DNA from: Prevotella sp. UBA2809 | Lineage (GTDB): Bacteria; Bacteroidota; Bacteroidia; Bacteroidales; Bacteroidaceae | Assembly: GCA_002351725.1 (NCBI GenBank) | Contig: DEHD01000035.1 | Span: forward strand, 4,591 to 68,590 | Reading direction: 5' to 3' | DNA: 64,000 nt | In this document: piece after piece, positions 47,570 to 56,642 of the stretch | Layout of the letters: every line of letters begins with the position of its first letter | Numbering within the stretch: the stretch's first letter is position 1 | The notes under the pieces: generated by a model | Database searches by the model: none | What the model was told of the DNA's origin: nothing | Seen by the model: the letters and a program-made list of their open reading frames with translations, nothing else | Program-made: the position numbers and the translations under genes

Positions 47570-49072
47570 TTAAGAATGTAGAAGCAGCACGAAACGTGTG
47601 CCTTTGGTGAACTCGGCATCGATGTCGAGATCGCCCTTCATCTTCAGTGCCATCTGCTTGCAGATAGGCAATCCAAGACCGTCGCCCTCGGTGAAGTCCT
47701 TCACCTCAGTAAATGGTTTGAATACATCATCGCGTTTCTCCTCAGGGATTATTTCGCCAGTATTTGATACCAAGAACTGGTGAACATGTGCACCACGCTT
47801 CTTGTAATCCATCCAGATGGTTCCGTCCTTTGGAGTGTAGATGGCAGCATTATTAAGTAGGTGAAGCAGGATGTGTGAAACATACTCCTTATTAATCTTT
47901 GCACTCATATTGGGCACATTGGTCTTAATGGTGACACCTGCCTGAACCTTATTACGAATCTGATTCACAAGTTCCTCACAGAATGGGGTGAGCTGTACGT
48001 CTTCCAGTTCAACTTCCTCGTCCATAGTATTTTCAATACCAGACAGAGTGGCGATATGCTCAGAGAACTGGAGCAAAGCCTTAACCTCAGGAATCTTAGC
48101 ATCGAGCTTATGGAGTGTAGGATCAAGCTGGGCAGAGATATTGCTGATGAACTTAGCTTTCAGCGCATTATTTTCATTAGCCAGACGGATGGTTTTCTTC
48201 TGCTTACGTGTAAGCAGGATGTAACGCATAAGAACGATACCACCAAAAATAAGCGCAGCAGCCAATGCAGCAGCAAGCACGCAAAGACCGATAATTACAG
48301 CCCAACGAGCAGTAAGCGAACTTGCCTGATCGTCAATAGTCTTCTCGTTCTCAGCAATCTGCTGTTTCAGTGCACCAGTCTCGTCAGCAAGCTTAAGTGC
48401 GTTTACAGAATCCTTCCAAGCCAGATAGTTACTGTATGACTGTGCCACCATATTGGCATTACCACTCTTACGTGCATTAGAGATCAATGTCTGATAAACT
48501 CCATCAACCTTATCGTACTGCTTTGAGGCAGTAAGCTTGCTGGCCATTTCCTTGAACACAGCATTACCCTGTGCATTCTGGCCGAACGAATAGTAGTAAA
48601 CTGCTTTATTATAAAGAAGGTCATTTTTCAAAGCATCATCAGCAGCATATGTAACCTGATTCTCCATGATTTCAATCTGGTCCTTAGCGCTATCGCTCTT
48701 ACGCAGTTTGATATACATGGCCAGGCGCTGCTTGGTGATGATATAATGGAGGGCAGCCTTGTCCTTTGCGTTCTTACCGTTTACCTCAATTTCCTGGTCG
48801 GCACGACGAAGAAGGTCGAAGGCCTCTTTCCAATAATTCTCTTTGTAATATAATTCAGTACCGCGTGCAGCACACTCCATACCGACCTTCAGCTGGCCTT
48901 TCTTTGCATAGTCTTCGAAAGCACGGATAAAATGGAATCTGGCACTAGCCACATTTCCTTTCGCAAAATCGCTATCTGCACGCTGGTGCAACTCACTCTT
49001 GTTGGCATCCTGTGCGTTTACTGTAGCAAAGCCTAAGCTTAAACTTAAGAGTAGAATAAATACCTTTTTCAT
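47570..49072 (-). CDS. Periplasmic-TPR histidine kinase-like protein lacking the phosphoacceptor His (pseudokinase)
   Basis: The 500-residue protein has a signal peptide (1-20), a TPR-like helical region (about 30-225), one membrane segment (about 257-284) and a kinase-like core. The H box reads FISNISAQLDPTLHKL, with A314 where His is expected. The N box HLLNNAAIYT is kept, but the G1 box reads SNTGEIIPEE with Asn for the conserved Asp. The G2 box GDGLGLPICKQM is intact. It may bind but not transfer phosphate, or act as a partner. It converges on the hemerythrin-LuxR gene, with a 16-base gap, and lies 20 bases after ribH. Confidence 0.8.
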   Translation of the reverse strand: MKKVFILLLSLSLGFATVNAQDANKSELHQRADSDFAKGNVASARFHFIRAFEDYAKKGQLKVGMECAARGTELYYKENYWKEAFDLLRRADQEIEVNGKNAKDKAALHYIITKQRLAMYIKLRKSDSAKDQIEIMENQVTYAADDALKNDLLYNKAVYYYSFGQNAQGNAVFKEMASKLTASKQYDKVDGVYQTLISNARKSGNANMVAQSYSNYLAWKDSVNALKLADETGALKQQIAENEKTIDDQASSLTARWAVIIGLCVLAAALAAALIFGGIVLMRYILLTRKQKKTIRLANENNALKAKFISNISAQLDPTLHKLDAKIPEVKALLQFSEHIATLSGIENTMDEEVELEDVQLTPFCEELVNQIRNKVQAGVTIKTNVPNMSAKINKEYVSHILLHLLNNAAIYTPKDGTIWMDYKKRGAHVHQFLVSNTGEIIPEEKRDDVFKPFTEVKDFTEGDGLGLPICKQMALKMKGDLDIDAEFTKGTRFVLLLHS

Positions 49073-49092
49073 AATACAAGCAGATTATTTTT

Positions 49093-49563
49093 TTAGAACT
49101 TAGCCATCTTGATAGCAACAACTGCGCACTCGTCGCCCTTATTGCCCAAACGACCACCAGCACGGTCTTGTGCCTGCTGCATATCGTTGGTAGTGAGCAG
49201 TCCGTAGATAACAGGTATGTTGCTAGTTGCGTTAAGACGAGCGATCCCCTCGGTAACACCCTGACAGATGTAGTCGAAGTGTGGTGTCTCGCCACGGATA
49301 ACACTACCCAGTACGATTACTGCATCGTAACCATCATTAAGTGTCATCTGATGAGCGCCATAGATAAGCTCGAAACTACCGGGCACCGTCTTAACATGTA
49401 TATTTTCAGGCAAAGCGCCATGCTTTTCGAGTGTGCTAACACATCCGTCAAGCAGGGCGCCAGTTATTTCAGGATTCCACTCGGCCACAACAACTCCGAA
49501 AATCATGTTCGAAGCATCGGGAACGGTGGTTATATCGTATTCTGATAAGTTTTTAGTAGCCAT
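49093..49563 (-). CDS. ribH: 6,7-dimethyl-8-ribityllumazine synthase
   Basis: RibH makes lumazine, the direct precursor of riboflavin, from 5-amino-ribitylaminouracil and butanone phosphate. The 156-residue protein has the family blocks VVAEWNPEIT, VPGSFELIYGAHQM, and VLGSVIRGETPHFDYIC (with the catalytic His in TPHFDY), followed by PVIYGLLTTNDMQQA. It is five bases after the TPR protein and ahead of the pseudokinase. Other riboflavin genes are not in the window. Confidence 0.95.
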   Translation of the reverse strand: MATKNLSEYDITTVPDASNMIFGVVVAEWNPEITGALLDGCVSTLEKHGALPENIHVKTVPGSFELIYGAHQMTLNDGYDAVIVLGSVIRGETPHFDYICQGVTEGIARLNATSNIPVIYGLLTTNDMQQAQDRAGGRLGNKGDECAVVAIKMAKF

Positions 49564-49568
49564 GGTTA

Positions 49569-50252
49569 TTATTTTGCAGAAACACGCTCAATATAACCAT
49601 CGATGGTCTGATAAGCCATTGAGTTGAAGTACTTCTCCTTAACAGTCTGATACAGCTTCAGAGCCTCATCGTTCTTACCCTGGCTCTCAAGAATCTCACC
49701 AGCCTGAATCAGGAATGTAGGAGACAGAGAGTTGTTATCAGCCTTCTCAGCAGCCTTCTTCAGGTGTGATACAGCCTTATCGAGCTGGTTGAGGTGAGCA
49801 TATACATTACCCAGAGCACCCTCAGCAGCTGGAGAAATCATCTGATCGTCGGCACCATCGAAGTTCTCGAGATACTTAGCAGCATCCTCCCACTTGTTGA
49901 GCTTAGCGCTGCAAAGACCAGCATAGAGGTTAGCCAGATTACCTGCAGCAGTGCTGCTGTACTCATCAGCGAGCTTAACAAAACCCTTGAAGTTTGCGCT
50001 GTCGCCGGTAAGAGCCTTCTGGTAGTCGCCAGCCATGAAGAGTTCCTGACCCTTAGCGATAGCTGTGCTAGCCTTAATTTCCTTTGGACCGCTGACGTAA
50101 GTCTTATACAGAACTACACCAGCAACGATTACTACGAGAGCTACTACTGTAGCAATAATAGCCTTCTTGTACTTAAAGAAGAAAGCTTCACTCTGATTCA
50201 GGCTCTGCTCCATAGTTGGAGTAGCCTGCTGTTGATTTGTTGTATTTGCCAT
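49569..50252 (-). CDS. Membrane-anchored TPR protein (YfgM-like)
   Basis: The 227-residue protein has one membrane segment (about 31-49, IIATVVALVVIVAGVVLY) after a short cytoplasmic part, then TPR-like repeats to the end (KGQELFMAGDYQKALTG, LSPTFLIQAGEILESQGKN). It resembles YfgM-type proteins that work with the periplasmic chaperone network at SecYEG. I start at the ATG at 50252; the longer frame to 50276 is less likely. A -7 box lies at 50286-50293. It leads ribH and the pseudokinase in one run. Confidence 0.78.
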   Translation of the reverse strand: MANTTNQQQATPTMEQSLNQSEAFFFKYKKAIIATVVALVVIVAGVVLYKTYVSGPKEIKASTAIAKGQELFMAGDYQKALTGDSANFKGFVKLADEYSSTAAGNLANLYAGLCSAKLNKWEDAAKYLENFDGADDQMISPAAEGALGNVYAHLNQLDKAVSHLKKAAEKADNNSLSPTFLIQAGEILESQGKNDEALKLYQTVKEKYFNSMAYQTIDGYIERVSAK

Positions 50253-50285
50253 TATAATATTTATATTTAATTTCAAAAATCGGGT

Positions 50286-50293
50286 GCAAAGTT
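50286..50293 (-). promoter_or_regulatory. Promoter -7 box of the TPR protein-ribH-pseudokinase run
   Basis: TAACTTTGCACCC on the minus strand, 33 bases before the ATG at 50252. Confidence 0.75.
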
Positions 50294-50379
50294 ACTAAAA
50301 AAGCAACACAATTTACATTTTTTCATAGAAAATATTTATTAATCTGTGTTAATCCTTAGCATCAATGGTCAAAAAACGC

Positions 50380-50387
50380 TACCTTTG
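50380..50387 (+). promoter_or_regulatory. Promoter -7 box of recF, start codon at or near +1
   Basis: TACCTTTGCAC ends four bases before the ATG at 50392. The transcript probably starts at or close to the start codon and would have no leader. Confidence 0.7.
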
Positions 50388-50391
50388 CACT

Positions 50392-51492
50392 ATGATTTTA
50401 GAAAAGTTATCGGTTATCAACTACAAGAACATAGCAGAGGCCACGCTTGAGTTCTCGCCCAAAATAAACTGTCTGATAGGACAGAACGGCGTAGGAAAGA
50501 CAAATGTGCTCGATGCTATATATTATCTTTCGTTCTGTCATTCGGCCAACAATCCCATCGACTCTCAGGTAATAAAGCATGGCTCTGAGTTCTTTGTGCT
50601 CGAGGGCAGCTACGAGGGCGATTTGCACATATACTGCGGAATGAAGCGCGGAGTGAAAAAGCACTTCAAGCGCAACAAGAAGGAGTATCGCCGACTGTCA
50701 GAACATATCGGGCTTATACCAATTGTAGTTGTATCGCCTTCGGATACATTATTAATTGAGGGTGGAAGCGAGGAGCGCCGCCGACTTATGGACATGGTTA
50801 TATCACAGTACGACCATGGTTATATGGAAGCGATGAACCGTTATAACAAAGCTCTGCAGCAGCGCAATGCCATGCTGAAGCAGGAGGACGAGCCCAACAT
50901 CGATGTGATGAGTCTTTTCGAAGAGCAGATGGCTATTGAAGGCGAACGCATTTATCAGGCTCGTAAGGCTTTTGTTGAGGAGCTTACGCCTATATTCCAG
51001 CGCATACATGAAACGATAGCCGAAAACCGCGAACAGGTGGGATTGAACTACATATCACACTGCCAGCGCGGCCCGTTGCTTGAGGTCATTCAGCGCGACC
51101 GTTTTAAGGATCGCGCCATAGGCTACTCGCTACATGGCGTACATCGCGACGACCTTGAGATAACACTAGGCGGACACCTGATGAAACGCGAAGGCAGTCA
51201 GGGACAGAACAAGACGTTTGTGATAGCACTGAAGCTGGCACAGTTCGACTTCCTTAAGCGTACGAACTCAAAGACCACACCACTGCTGCTGCTCGATGAC
51301 ATCTTCGACAAGCTTGATGCGCAACGTGTAGAGCAGATAGTTAAGCTGGTGGCTGGCGATGAATACGGTCAGATTTTCATTACCGATACCAATCGTGACC
51401 ATCTGGATCTGATCCTTAGCAGATCATCGCTTGATTATAAGATTTTCCATGTAGACAACGGAGAAATAGAAGAAATAAAGAAGGATGTTTAA
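50392..51492 (+). CDS. recF: DNA replication and repair protein RecF
   Basis: RecF helps RecA load at single-strand gaps as part of the RecFOR pathway. The 366-residue protein (MILEKLSVINYKN at 50392) has Walker A GQNGVGKT at residues 30-37, the ABC-type signature LKREGSQGQNKT and Walker B LLLLDDIFDKLD. I did not use the upstream start at 50365, because it would place the promoter inside the gene. The stop overlaps the DciA-like gene by eight bases. Confidence 0.93.
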   Translation: MILEKLSVINYKNIAEATLEFSPKINCLIGQNGVGKTNVLDAIYYLSFCHSANNPIDSQVIKHGSEFFVLEGSYEGDLHIYCGMKRGVKKHFKRNKKEYRRLSEHIGLIPIVVVSPSDTLLIEGGSEERRRLMDMVISQYDHGYMEAMNRYNKALQQRNAMLKQEDEPNIDVMSLFEEQMAIEGERIYQARKAFVEELTPIFQRIHETIAENREQVGLNYISHCQRGPLLEVIQRDRFKDRAIGYSLHGVHRDDLEITLGGHLMKREGSQGQNKTFVIALKLAQFDFLKRTNSKTTPLLLLDDIFDKLDAQRVEQIVKLVAGDEYGQIFITDTNRDHLDLILSRSSLDYKIFHVDNGEIEEIKKDV

Positions 51493-51775
51493 GCGCGACG
51501 TAAACAATATAAAAGACCTGATACTTAAGAACCTGCGAGCTCAGGGGCTTGAGACGCCATTGCTGCAGAAACGCCTCATCGATTCATGGGCAGAAGTGGC
51601 CGGTCAGATGGTGGCAAGCTATACCGATGGAATATTTATAAAAAATCAAACGTTGTTTGTACATCTTACCAGCCCTGCACTACGATCGGAGATGATGATG
51701 ATGCGCAGCGAACTGGTAAAGAAGCTTAACGCCCATGTGGGCAGTCAGGTGATTGCCGATATACGGTTTAATTAA
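51485..51775 (+). CDS. DciA-like protein (DUF721)
   Basis: DciA-type proteins load the replicative helicase in bacteria without DnaC. The 96-residue protein has the DUF721 core LIDSWAEVAGQMVASYTDGIF and the later FVHLTSPALRSEMMMMRSEL. It overlaps recF by eight bases, a conserved position beside replication and repair genes. Its TAA stop overlaps the convergent 5-formyltetrahydrofolate cyclo-ligase stop within TTAATTAA. Confidence 0.85.
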   Translation: MFKRDVNNIKDLILKNLRAQGLETPLLQKRLIDSWAEVAGQMVASYTDGIFIKNQTLFVHLTSPALRSEMMMMRSELVKKLNAHVGSQVIADIRFN

Positions 51776-52302
51776 ACAACCACATCAACCTTCACATCAG
51801 TAGGTTCTGTGGGCACCATATCTACTTTCTGGAAATCAAAGCACACGCCTATAAACTTTGGGCGCGGGTTGGTTAGCGACTTAAGGAAACGGTCATAATA
51901 ACCCTTTCCCCTACCCAATCGGTTCCCTTCGCCATCGAACGCCATTCCTGGCACAAGCACCACGTCGATAGCCTCATCTGCCAGTAGCTCCTCGCCTACT
52001 GGCTCCATAATACCGAAAACCCCTTCGCACAGACTTTCAGCACCAGTATATCGGCAGAGCACCATATACTCATCACTTATCACCTTAGGCAGATATACCG
52101 TTTTGCCCTCGGCTATCAGCCAGTCGATAAAACCATGTGTATCCACCTCATCAGGCAATGAGTAATATGCTACTATTGTCTTAACACCGGCAAGCATAGG
52201 TTTTATACGAGCCACTATAGGCAGAGACAGTTCACACAGCTGCTGCTGAGTGAACTGTCCTTTCTTTTGTCTCATCAACGTCCTAAGCTCTCTTTTAAGC
52301 AT
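51772..52302 (-). CDS. 5-formyltetrahydrofolate cyclo-ligase
   Basis: The enzyme converts 5-formyl-THF to 5,10-methenyl-THF with ATP. The 176-residue product has the N-terminal LKRELRTLMRQKKGQF and the family motif RLGRGKGYYDRFLK near the C-terminus, preceded by DVVLVPGMAFD. It overlaps the S41 protease by eight bases and is the last gene of a four-gene run that starts with the M3 peptidase. Its 3' end overlaps the DciA-like gene by four bases. Confidence 0.92.
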   Translation of the reverse strand: MLKRELRTLMRQKKGQFTQQQLCELSLPIVARIKPMLAGVKTIVAYYSLPDEVDTHGFIDWLIAEGKTVYLPKVISDEYMVLCRYTGAESLCEGVFGIMEPVGEELLADEAIDVVLVPGMAFDGEGNRLGRGKGYYDRFLKSLTNPRPKFIGVCFDFQKVDMVPTEPTDVKVDVVV

Positions 52303-53995
52303 GGGCTATCAATGTGTTTATCTGTCTTATTGCTCTGCCGTCGCCGGCCTTGGCCACATTCTTGCCTTTCACACCAGCTACAGGTTTCTGCGGAAATGCG
52401 CCTTCGTTGTGGAACAATCGCAGAGTCTCCTGTATCACAGGATCATCCTGGTTAAGATACTCAGTCCACGCCTGCTCACTGTGAATGTTGTAGATTATAC
52501 GACTAACCACAAAGCGCTCCAGCAGTTTCTGCGACTTCTGTATCATAAGATTTCGACGCTTCAATCCGTTCTTATCTGCATAAACCACAAACTGCTCAAG
52601 TATATTCTGGCGCTTCAGGTATGTCTCCATTTCCTTAACGCTCTTCAATGCAGAAAGCTTAGCGCGGTTATCATCAGTATAAGTGAATGCGAACTGCAGG
52701 ATAAGTCCTGACATTGCAGCCTCCTTATAATATGATGTTATACCGAGTGTATCCTCAGGGATGAAGATGTCAGGAGTGATACCACCACCGCCATAAACAA
52801 TACGACCATTGTTGGTGTGATACTGAGGACCGGTATGCTTGATGCTATCCTGCGAGAAGAACTCACCATGCTGATAGCGTGTAAGCCAGTCGTCATCATA
52901 GTGGTTACCATTGTTATATGGTTTCTGGATACAACGTCCAGAAGGTGTGTAGTAGCGTGCTATGGTAAGACGTATCATAGAGTGATCGCTGAACTCCATT
53001 GGTTTCTGAACAAGTCCTTTACCAAATGAACGGCGACCAATGATTGTACCACGGTCATTATCCTGTATTGCACCGGCCAGAATCTCTGAAGCCGAAGCTG
53101 AACTCTCATCCACCAGCACTACCAATGGCAGGCGCTGATATGATCCACGACCATCGGCACGATAGTCCTGACGTGGGAATGCGCGACCCTGAGTATAAAC
53201 GATGAGCTGTCCGCGCGCCAGGAATTCGTTGGCTATCTGCACAGCCGACTCAAGATATCCTCCAGTGTTTCCACGAAGGTCGATAACCAGATTACTGAAA
53301 CCCTGCTGCGACAGTTTAGCCAGAGCGATAAGCAGCTCTGGATATGTATTCTCACCGAAGTTGCGGATCTTGATATAACCACACTCCTCATCAAGCATAT
53401 AGCATGCTGTAACGCTCTTGGTAGGTATCTCACCACGGGTGATAGTGATGTGGTGCAGTTTCTTCTCGCCATAGCGCAGTATGCCGAGCTTAACCTTCGT
53501 ATCCTTCGGACCCTTTAGGCGATGCATTGCCTCCTCGTTGGTAACCTTCTTTCCAACGAATATCGAGTCGTCGACCTCCACAATCTTATCACCGGCCAGC
53601 ACTCCTGCACGCTCAGCAGGACCATTTCCGATTACATTCTGCACACGAATCGTGTCCTGACGTATGGTGAACTCGATACCAATTCCGAAGAACGATCCAC
53701 GCAGGTCGTCGTTGGCAATTTCTCCATCGCGGGCACTGATGTATACAGAGTGTGGATCAAGCTCAGCCAGAATCTGCGGCATAGCCTTCTCCACCAGCTC
53801 GTTCATGTTCACAGTGTCAACATACTGGTCGTCGATAATGTGGAGCAGGTTGTTCAACTTATTTCCACTCGAATTAATGATGTTAAGTCTATTGCCCGAG
53901 AAGTGGTTTGCATAGAATGTACCCACCATGATACCGACAACCACACAAGCGGCCATTAGCAAGGGCATAAATCGGTTATTGTTTATTTTGCTCAT
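52295..53995 (-). CDS. S41-family C-terminal processing peptidase
   Basis: The 566-residue protein has an N-terminal signal anchor (about 10-30), a PDZ-like domain (about 95-180, GPAERAGVLAGDKIVEVDD) and the S41 catalytic core with the Ser/Lys dyad in VDESSASASEILAGAIQD and GRRSFGKGLVQ. CtpA-type enzymes process envelope proteins. It overlaps the deaminase gene by four bases and the cyclo-ligase by eight. Confidence 0.93.
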   Translation of the reverse strand: MSKINNNRFMPLLMAACVVVGIMVGTFYANHFSGNRLNIINSSGNKLNNLLHIIDDQYVDTVNMNELVEKAMPQILAELDPHSVYISARDGEIANDDLRGSFFGIGIEFTIRQDTIRVQNVIGNGPAERAGVLAGDKIVEVDDSIFVGKKVTNEEAMHRLKGPKDTKVKLGILRYGEKKLHHITITRGEIPTKSVTACYMLDEECGYIKIRNFGENTYPELLIALAKLSQQGFSNLVIDLRGNTGGYLESAVQIANEFLARGQLIVYTQGRAFPRQDYRADGRGSYQRLPLVVLVDESSASASEILAGAIQDNDRGTIIGRRSFGKGLVQKPMEFSDHSMIRLTIARYYTPSGRCIQKPYNNGNHYDDDWLTRYQHGEFFSQDSIKHTGPQYHTNNGRIVYGGGGITPDIFIPEDTLGITSYYKEAAMSGLILQFAFTYTDDNRAKLSALKSVKEMETYLKRQNILEQFVVYADKNGLKRRNLMIQKSQKLLERFVVSRIIYNIHSEQAWTEYLNQDDPVIQETLRLFHNEGAFPQKPVAGVKGKNVAKAGDGRAIRQINTLIAHA

Positions 53996-54432
53996 TTTTC
54001 TATGTTTTCTAATCCTATGTAGATAACCTCAATACCAGCACGCTCAAGCAGTTCGATGCCATCAGTAAGTCGGTATTTCTCGCCATACACCACGCGCTTG
54101 ATACCTGCCTGGATAATCAGTTTCGCGCACTCGATACAAGGCGATGCTGTGATGTAGATGGTTGCCCCCTCACTGTTGTTGTTACTACGTGCCAGTTTGG
54201 TTATGGCATTGGCCTCGGCATGTAGCACGTAAGGCTTTGTCACGTTGTTGTCATCCTCGCAGATGTTTTCAAATCCGCTTGGAGTACCGTTGTAACCATC
54301 GCTGATAATCATCTTGTCCTTGACTACCAGTGCTCCCACCTGCCTGCGCTGACAGTAAGAGTTCTCTGCCCAGATACGTGCCATCCTGAGATAGCGCACA
54401 TCAAGCTTACTTTGCTTGTCGTTTAATTCCAT
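53992..54432 (-). CDS. Deoxycytidylate deaminase-family protein
   Basis: The zinc enzyme deaminates dCMP to dUMP. The 146-residue product has the zinc motif HAEANAI and the PCIECAKLII cysteine pair, within a cytidine-deaminase fold, and an N-terminal substrate region (RRQVGALVVKDKMIISDGYN). I start at the ATG at 54432 (MELNDKQSK); the earlier start at 54468 would give a 62-base overlap with the M3 peptidase, against 26 here. It is the second gene in the overlapping run. Confidence 0.92.
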   Translation of the reverse strand: MELNDKQSKLDVRYLRMARIWAENSYCQRRQVGALVVKDKMIISDGYNGTPSGFENICEDDNNVTKPYVLHAEANAITKLARSNNNSEGATIYITASPCIECAKLIIQAGIKRVVYGEKYRLTDGIELLERAGIEVIYIGLENIEK

Positions 54433-56521
54433 TTCTTTTAAGTAATGCATCAATGGTGGGTTCGCCACCCTTGAACCGTTTGTATAATGTCATCGGATTC
54501 TCCGTGCCACCTTTCGAAAGGATGTTTTCGCGGAAACTGCTGGCAGTCTTCTTGTCGAAGATACCATGTTTCTTGAATACGCTGAAGGCATCGGCATCCA
54601 GCACCTCTGCCCACTTATAGCTGTAGTAGCCTGCAGCATATCCTCCTGCCATGATGTGTGAGAACTGCACCGTCATACAGGTGTCTGGCAATTGTGGCAG
54701 CACCATAGCCTTTTCCCATGCTTTTTTCTCGAATGGGATAATATCGTCAGTAAACTCATCCTTCTTGGTATAGTAAGCCATATCCAGCAGTCCGAAGCTT
54801 ACCTGACGCATGCAGGCATAAGCCACATTGAAGTTACGGCTGCGAACTATGCGGTCAATCAGTTCATCGGGTAATGGCTCACCGGTCTGATAGTGGAATG
54901 CGAATGTGCGCAGGAATTCCTTCTCTATTGCGAAGTTCTCCATAAACTGCGATGGCAGCTCAACAAAGTCCCACCATACATTGGTACCGCTAAGACTCTC
55001 GAAGCGGGTGTTGGCAAACATGCCGTGCAGAGAGTGTCCGAACTCATGCAGGAAAGTCTCCACCTCTCCAAGTGTCAGCAGTGCAGGTTTCTCTTCTGTT
55101 GGCTTTGTTAGGTTCATCACCACGCTTACATGCGGACGCACATTCTTCATATTCTCAGGTCCGAATGGTTTCTTCGCATCAATGCGCTCCTTCCACTGTC
55201 CCTGATATTCTGTCATCCATGCACCGCCCTGCTTACCCTTACGTGGGTGGAAGTCGGCATAGAACACGGCAAGGAACGACCCGTCCTCATCAAACACCTC
55301 GTATGCCTTAACATCGGGATGATATACTGGTATATCCTTATTCTCCTTGAATGTGATGCCGTACAGGCGGTTAGCCAGACCGAACACGCCATCAATAACC
55401 TTCGACAGTTCGAAATACGGACGCAGCATCTCGGCATCGATATTATACTTCTCAAGCTGCAGTTTGTGCGAGTAGTACGAGAAGTCCCATGGTTCAAGTT
55501 TGAAGTCTTTTCCCTCCATCTTGCGAGCCATCTTTTCGATAGCCTCAACCTCTTTTACCGCAGTAGGCTTATAAGCCTTGATAAGGTCGTTCAACAGTTT
55601 ATACACATTGCGAACGTTACCTGCCATACGGTGCTTCAGCACATAGTCAGCATAGGTCTTATGCCCCAACAGCTGTGCTATCTCACGACGCAGGTTTACC
55701 AGGCGTTTACATATTTCAAGGTTATTCTCCTCGTTATCGTGTATACACTCTGTGTTCTTGGCCATATACAACTGCTTGCGCAGCTCGCGCTGAGTTGAAT
55801 ATGTCATGAATGGCGAGTACGAAGGGAAGTCGAGTGTGAACACCCATCCTTCCTTTTCAGCCTCTTTTGCAGCCAGTGCAGCAGCCTCGCGGGCAGTATC
55901 AGGCAGACCGTCAAGCTGTTTCTCGTCGGTGATATGCAGAGTAAAAGCCTTATTCTCCTTCAGCAGGTTCTGCGAGAACTGCAGACCCAGCATCGATGCT
56001 TCCTCGGTCAACTGGCGCAGGCGATCTTTTCCTGCAGCATCCAGCAGTGCTCCGCTACGCACAAATCCGTCGTAGCAGTTGTCAAGCAGCATCTTCTCCT
56101 CGGCAGTAAGCTTGCGGTGGTGCTGGTGAACATATTTTATGCGCTCAAAAAGTTTCTCATTCAGTCGGATATCGTTGGCATGCTTAGTCAGTATCGGACT
56201 CATCTTCTGTGCCAGCGCATCCATATCGTCGTTGGTCTCAGCCGACAGCAGATTAAAGAACACTGTTGACACGCGGCTCAACAGGTCGTAGTATCCATCC
56301 TTGTCCTTCTCATCGTCAACACTAATGATGGTGTTATCGAAAGTAGGCTTGGCAGGATTGTTTATAATCTTCTCTATCTGCTCGTCGTCACGACGTATTC
56401 CCTCCAACATAGCCTCCTCGTAATCTTCCATACGGATACGGTCAAAGGGAGCTGTGTCGTGAGGTGTGTTATAAGGTTCGAAAAACGGGTTCTTTCTCTC
56501 AATATTTTCGCTTGTATTCAT
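54407..56521 (-). CDS. M3-family metallopeptidase (Dcp/oligopeptidase type)
   Basis: The 704-residue zinc peptidase has the motif HEFGHSLHGMF (HExGH) in its C-terminal half and the E-rich downstream helix. The helical N-terminal half resembles the peptidyl-dipeptidase Dcp family, which cuts dipeptides from peptide C-termini. There is no signal peptide, so it is probably cytoplasmic or exported by an unusual route. It leads the overlapping run M3-deaminase-S41-cyclo-ligase. Confidence 0.92.
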   Translation of the reverse strand: MNTSENIERKNPFFEPYNTPHDTAPFDRIRMEDYEEAMLEGIRRDDEQIEKIINNPAKPTFDNTIISVDDEKDKDGYYDLLSRVSTVFFNLLSAETNDDMDALAQKMSPILTKHANDIRLNEKLFERIKYVHQHHRKLTAEEKMLLDNCYDGFVRSGALLDAAGKDRLRQLTEEASMLGLQFSQNLLKENKAFTLHITDEKQLDGLPDTAREAAALAAKEAEKEGWVFTLDFPSYSPFMTYSTQRELRKQLYMAKNTECIHDNEENNLEICKRLVNLRREIAQLLGHKTYADYVLKHRMAGNVRNVYKLLNDLIKAYKPTAVKEVEAIEKMARKMEGKDFKLEPWDFSYYSHKLQLEKYNIDAEMLRPYFELSKVIDGVFGLANRLYGITFKENKDIPVYHPDVKAYEVFDEDGSFLAVFYADFHPRKGKQGGAWMTEYQGQWKERIDAKKPFGPENMKNVRPHVSVVMNLTKPTEEKPALLTLGEVETFLHEFGHSLHGMFANTRFESLSGTNVWWDFVELPSQFMENFAIEKEFLRTFAFHYQTGEPLPDELIDRIVRSRNFNVAYACMRQVSFGLLDMAYYTKKDEFTDDIIPFEKKAWEKAMVLPQLPDTCMTVQFSHIMAGGYAAGYYSYKWAEVLDADAFSVFKKHGIFDKKTASSFRENILSKGGTENPMTLYKRFKGGEPTIDALLKRNGIKRQAK

Positions 56522-56567
56522 ACTAACATCTTTTGGATTGCAAGGATCCTTTCTCGCATTTTTGATG

Positions 56568-56575
56568 CAAAGTTA
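56568..56575 (-). promoter_or_regulatory. Promoter -7 box of the M3 peptidase operon
   Basis: TAACTTTGCATC on the minus strand, 46 bases before the ATG at 56521. Confidence 0.7.
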
Positions 56576-56610
56576 CGACAAAAATCTGATACTTAGCAAA
56601 TCTATGCATT

Positions 56611-56642
56611 AAAAAAGTTGAAAACGGCCACATTAGCCGTTT
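56611..56642 (-). terminator. Intrinsic terminator after the Crp-family regulator
   Basis: AAACGGC pairs with GCCGTTTT on the minus strand, followed by a T-run. It separates the envelope operon from the M3 operon. Confidence 0.8.
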
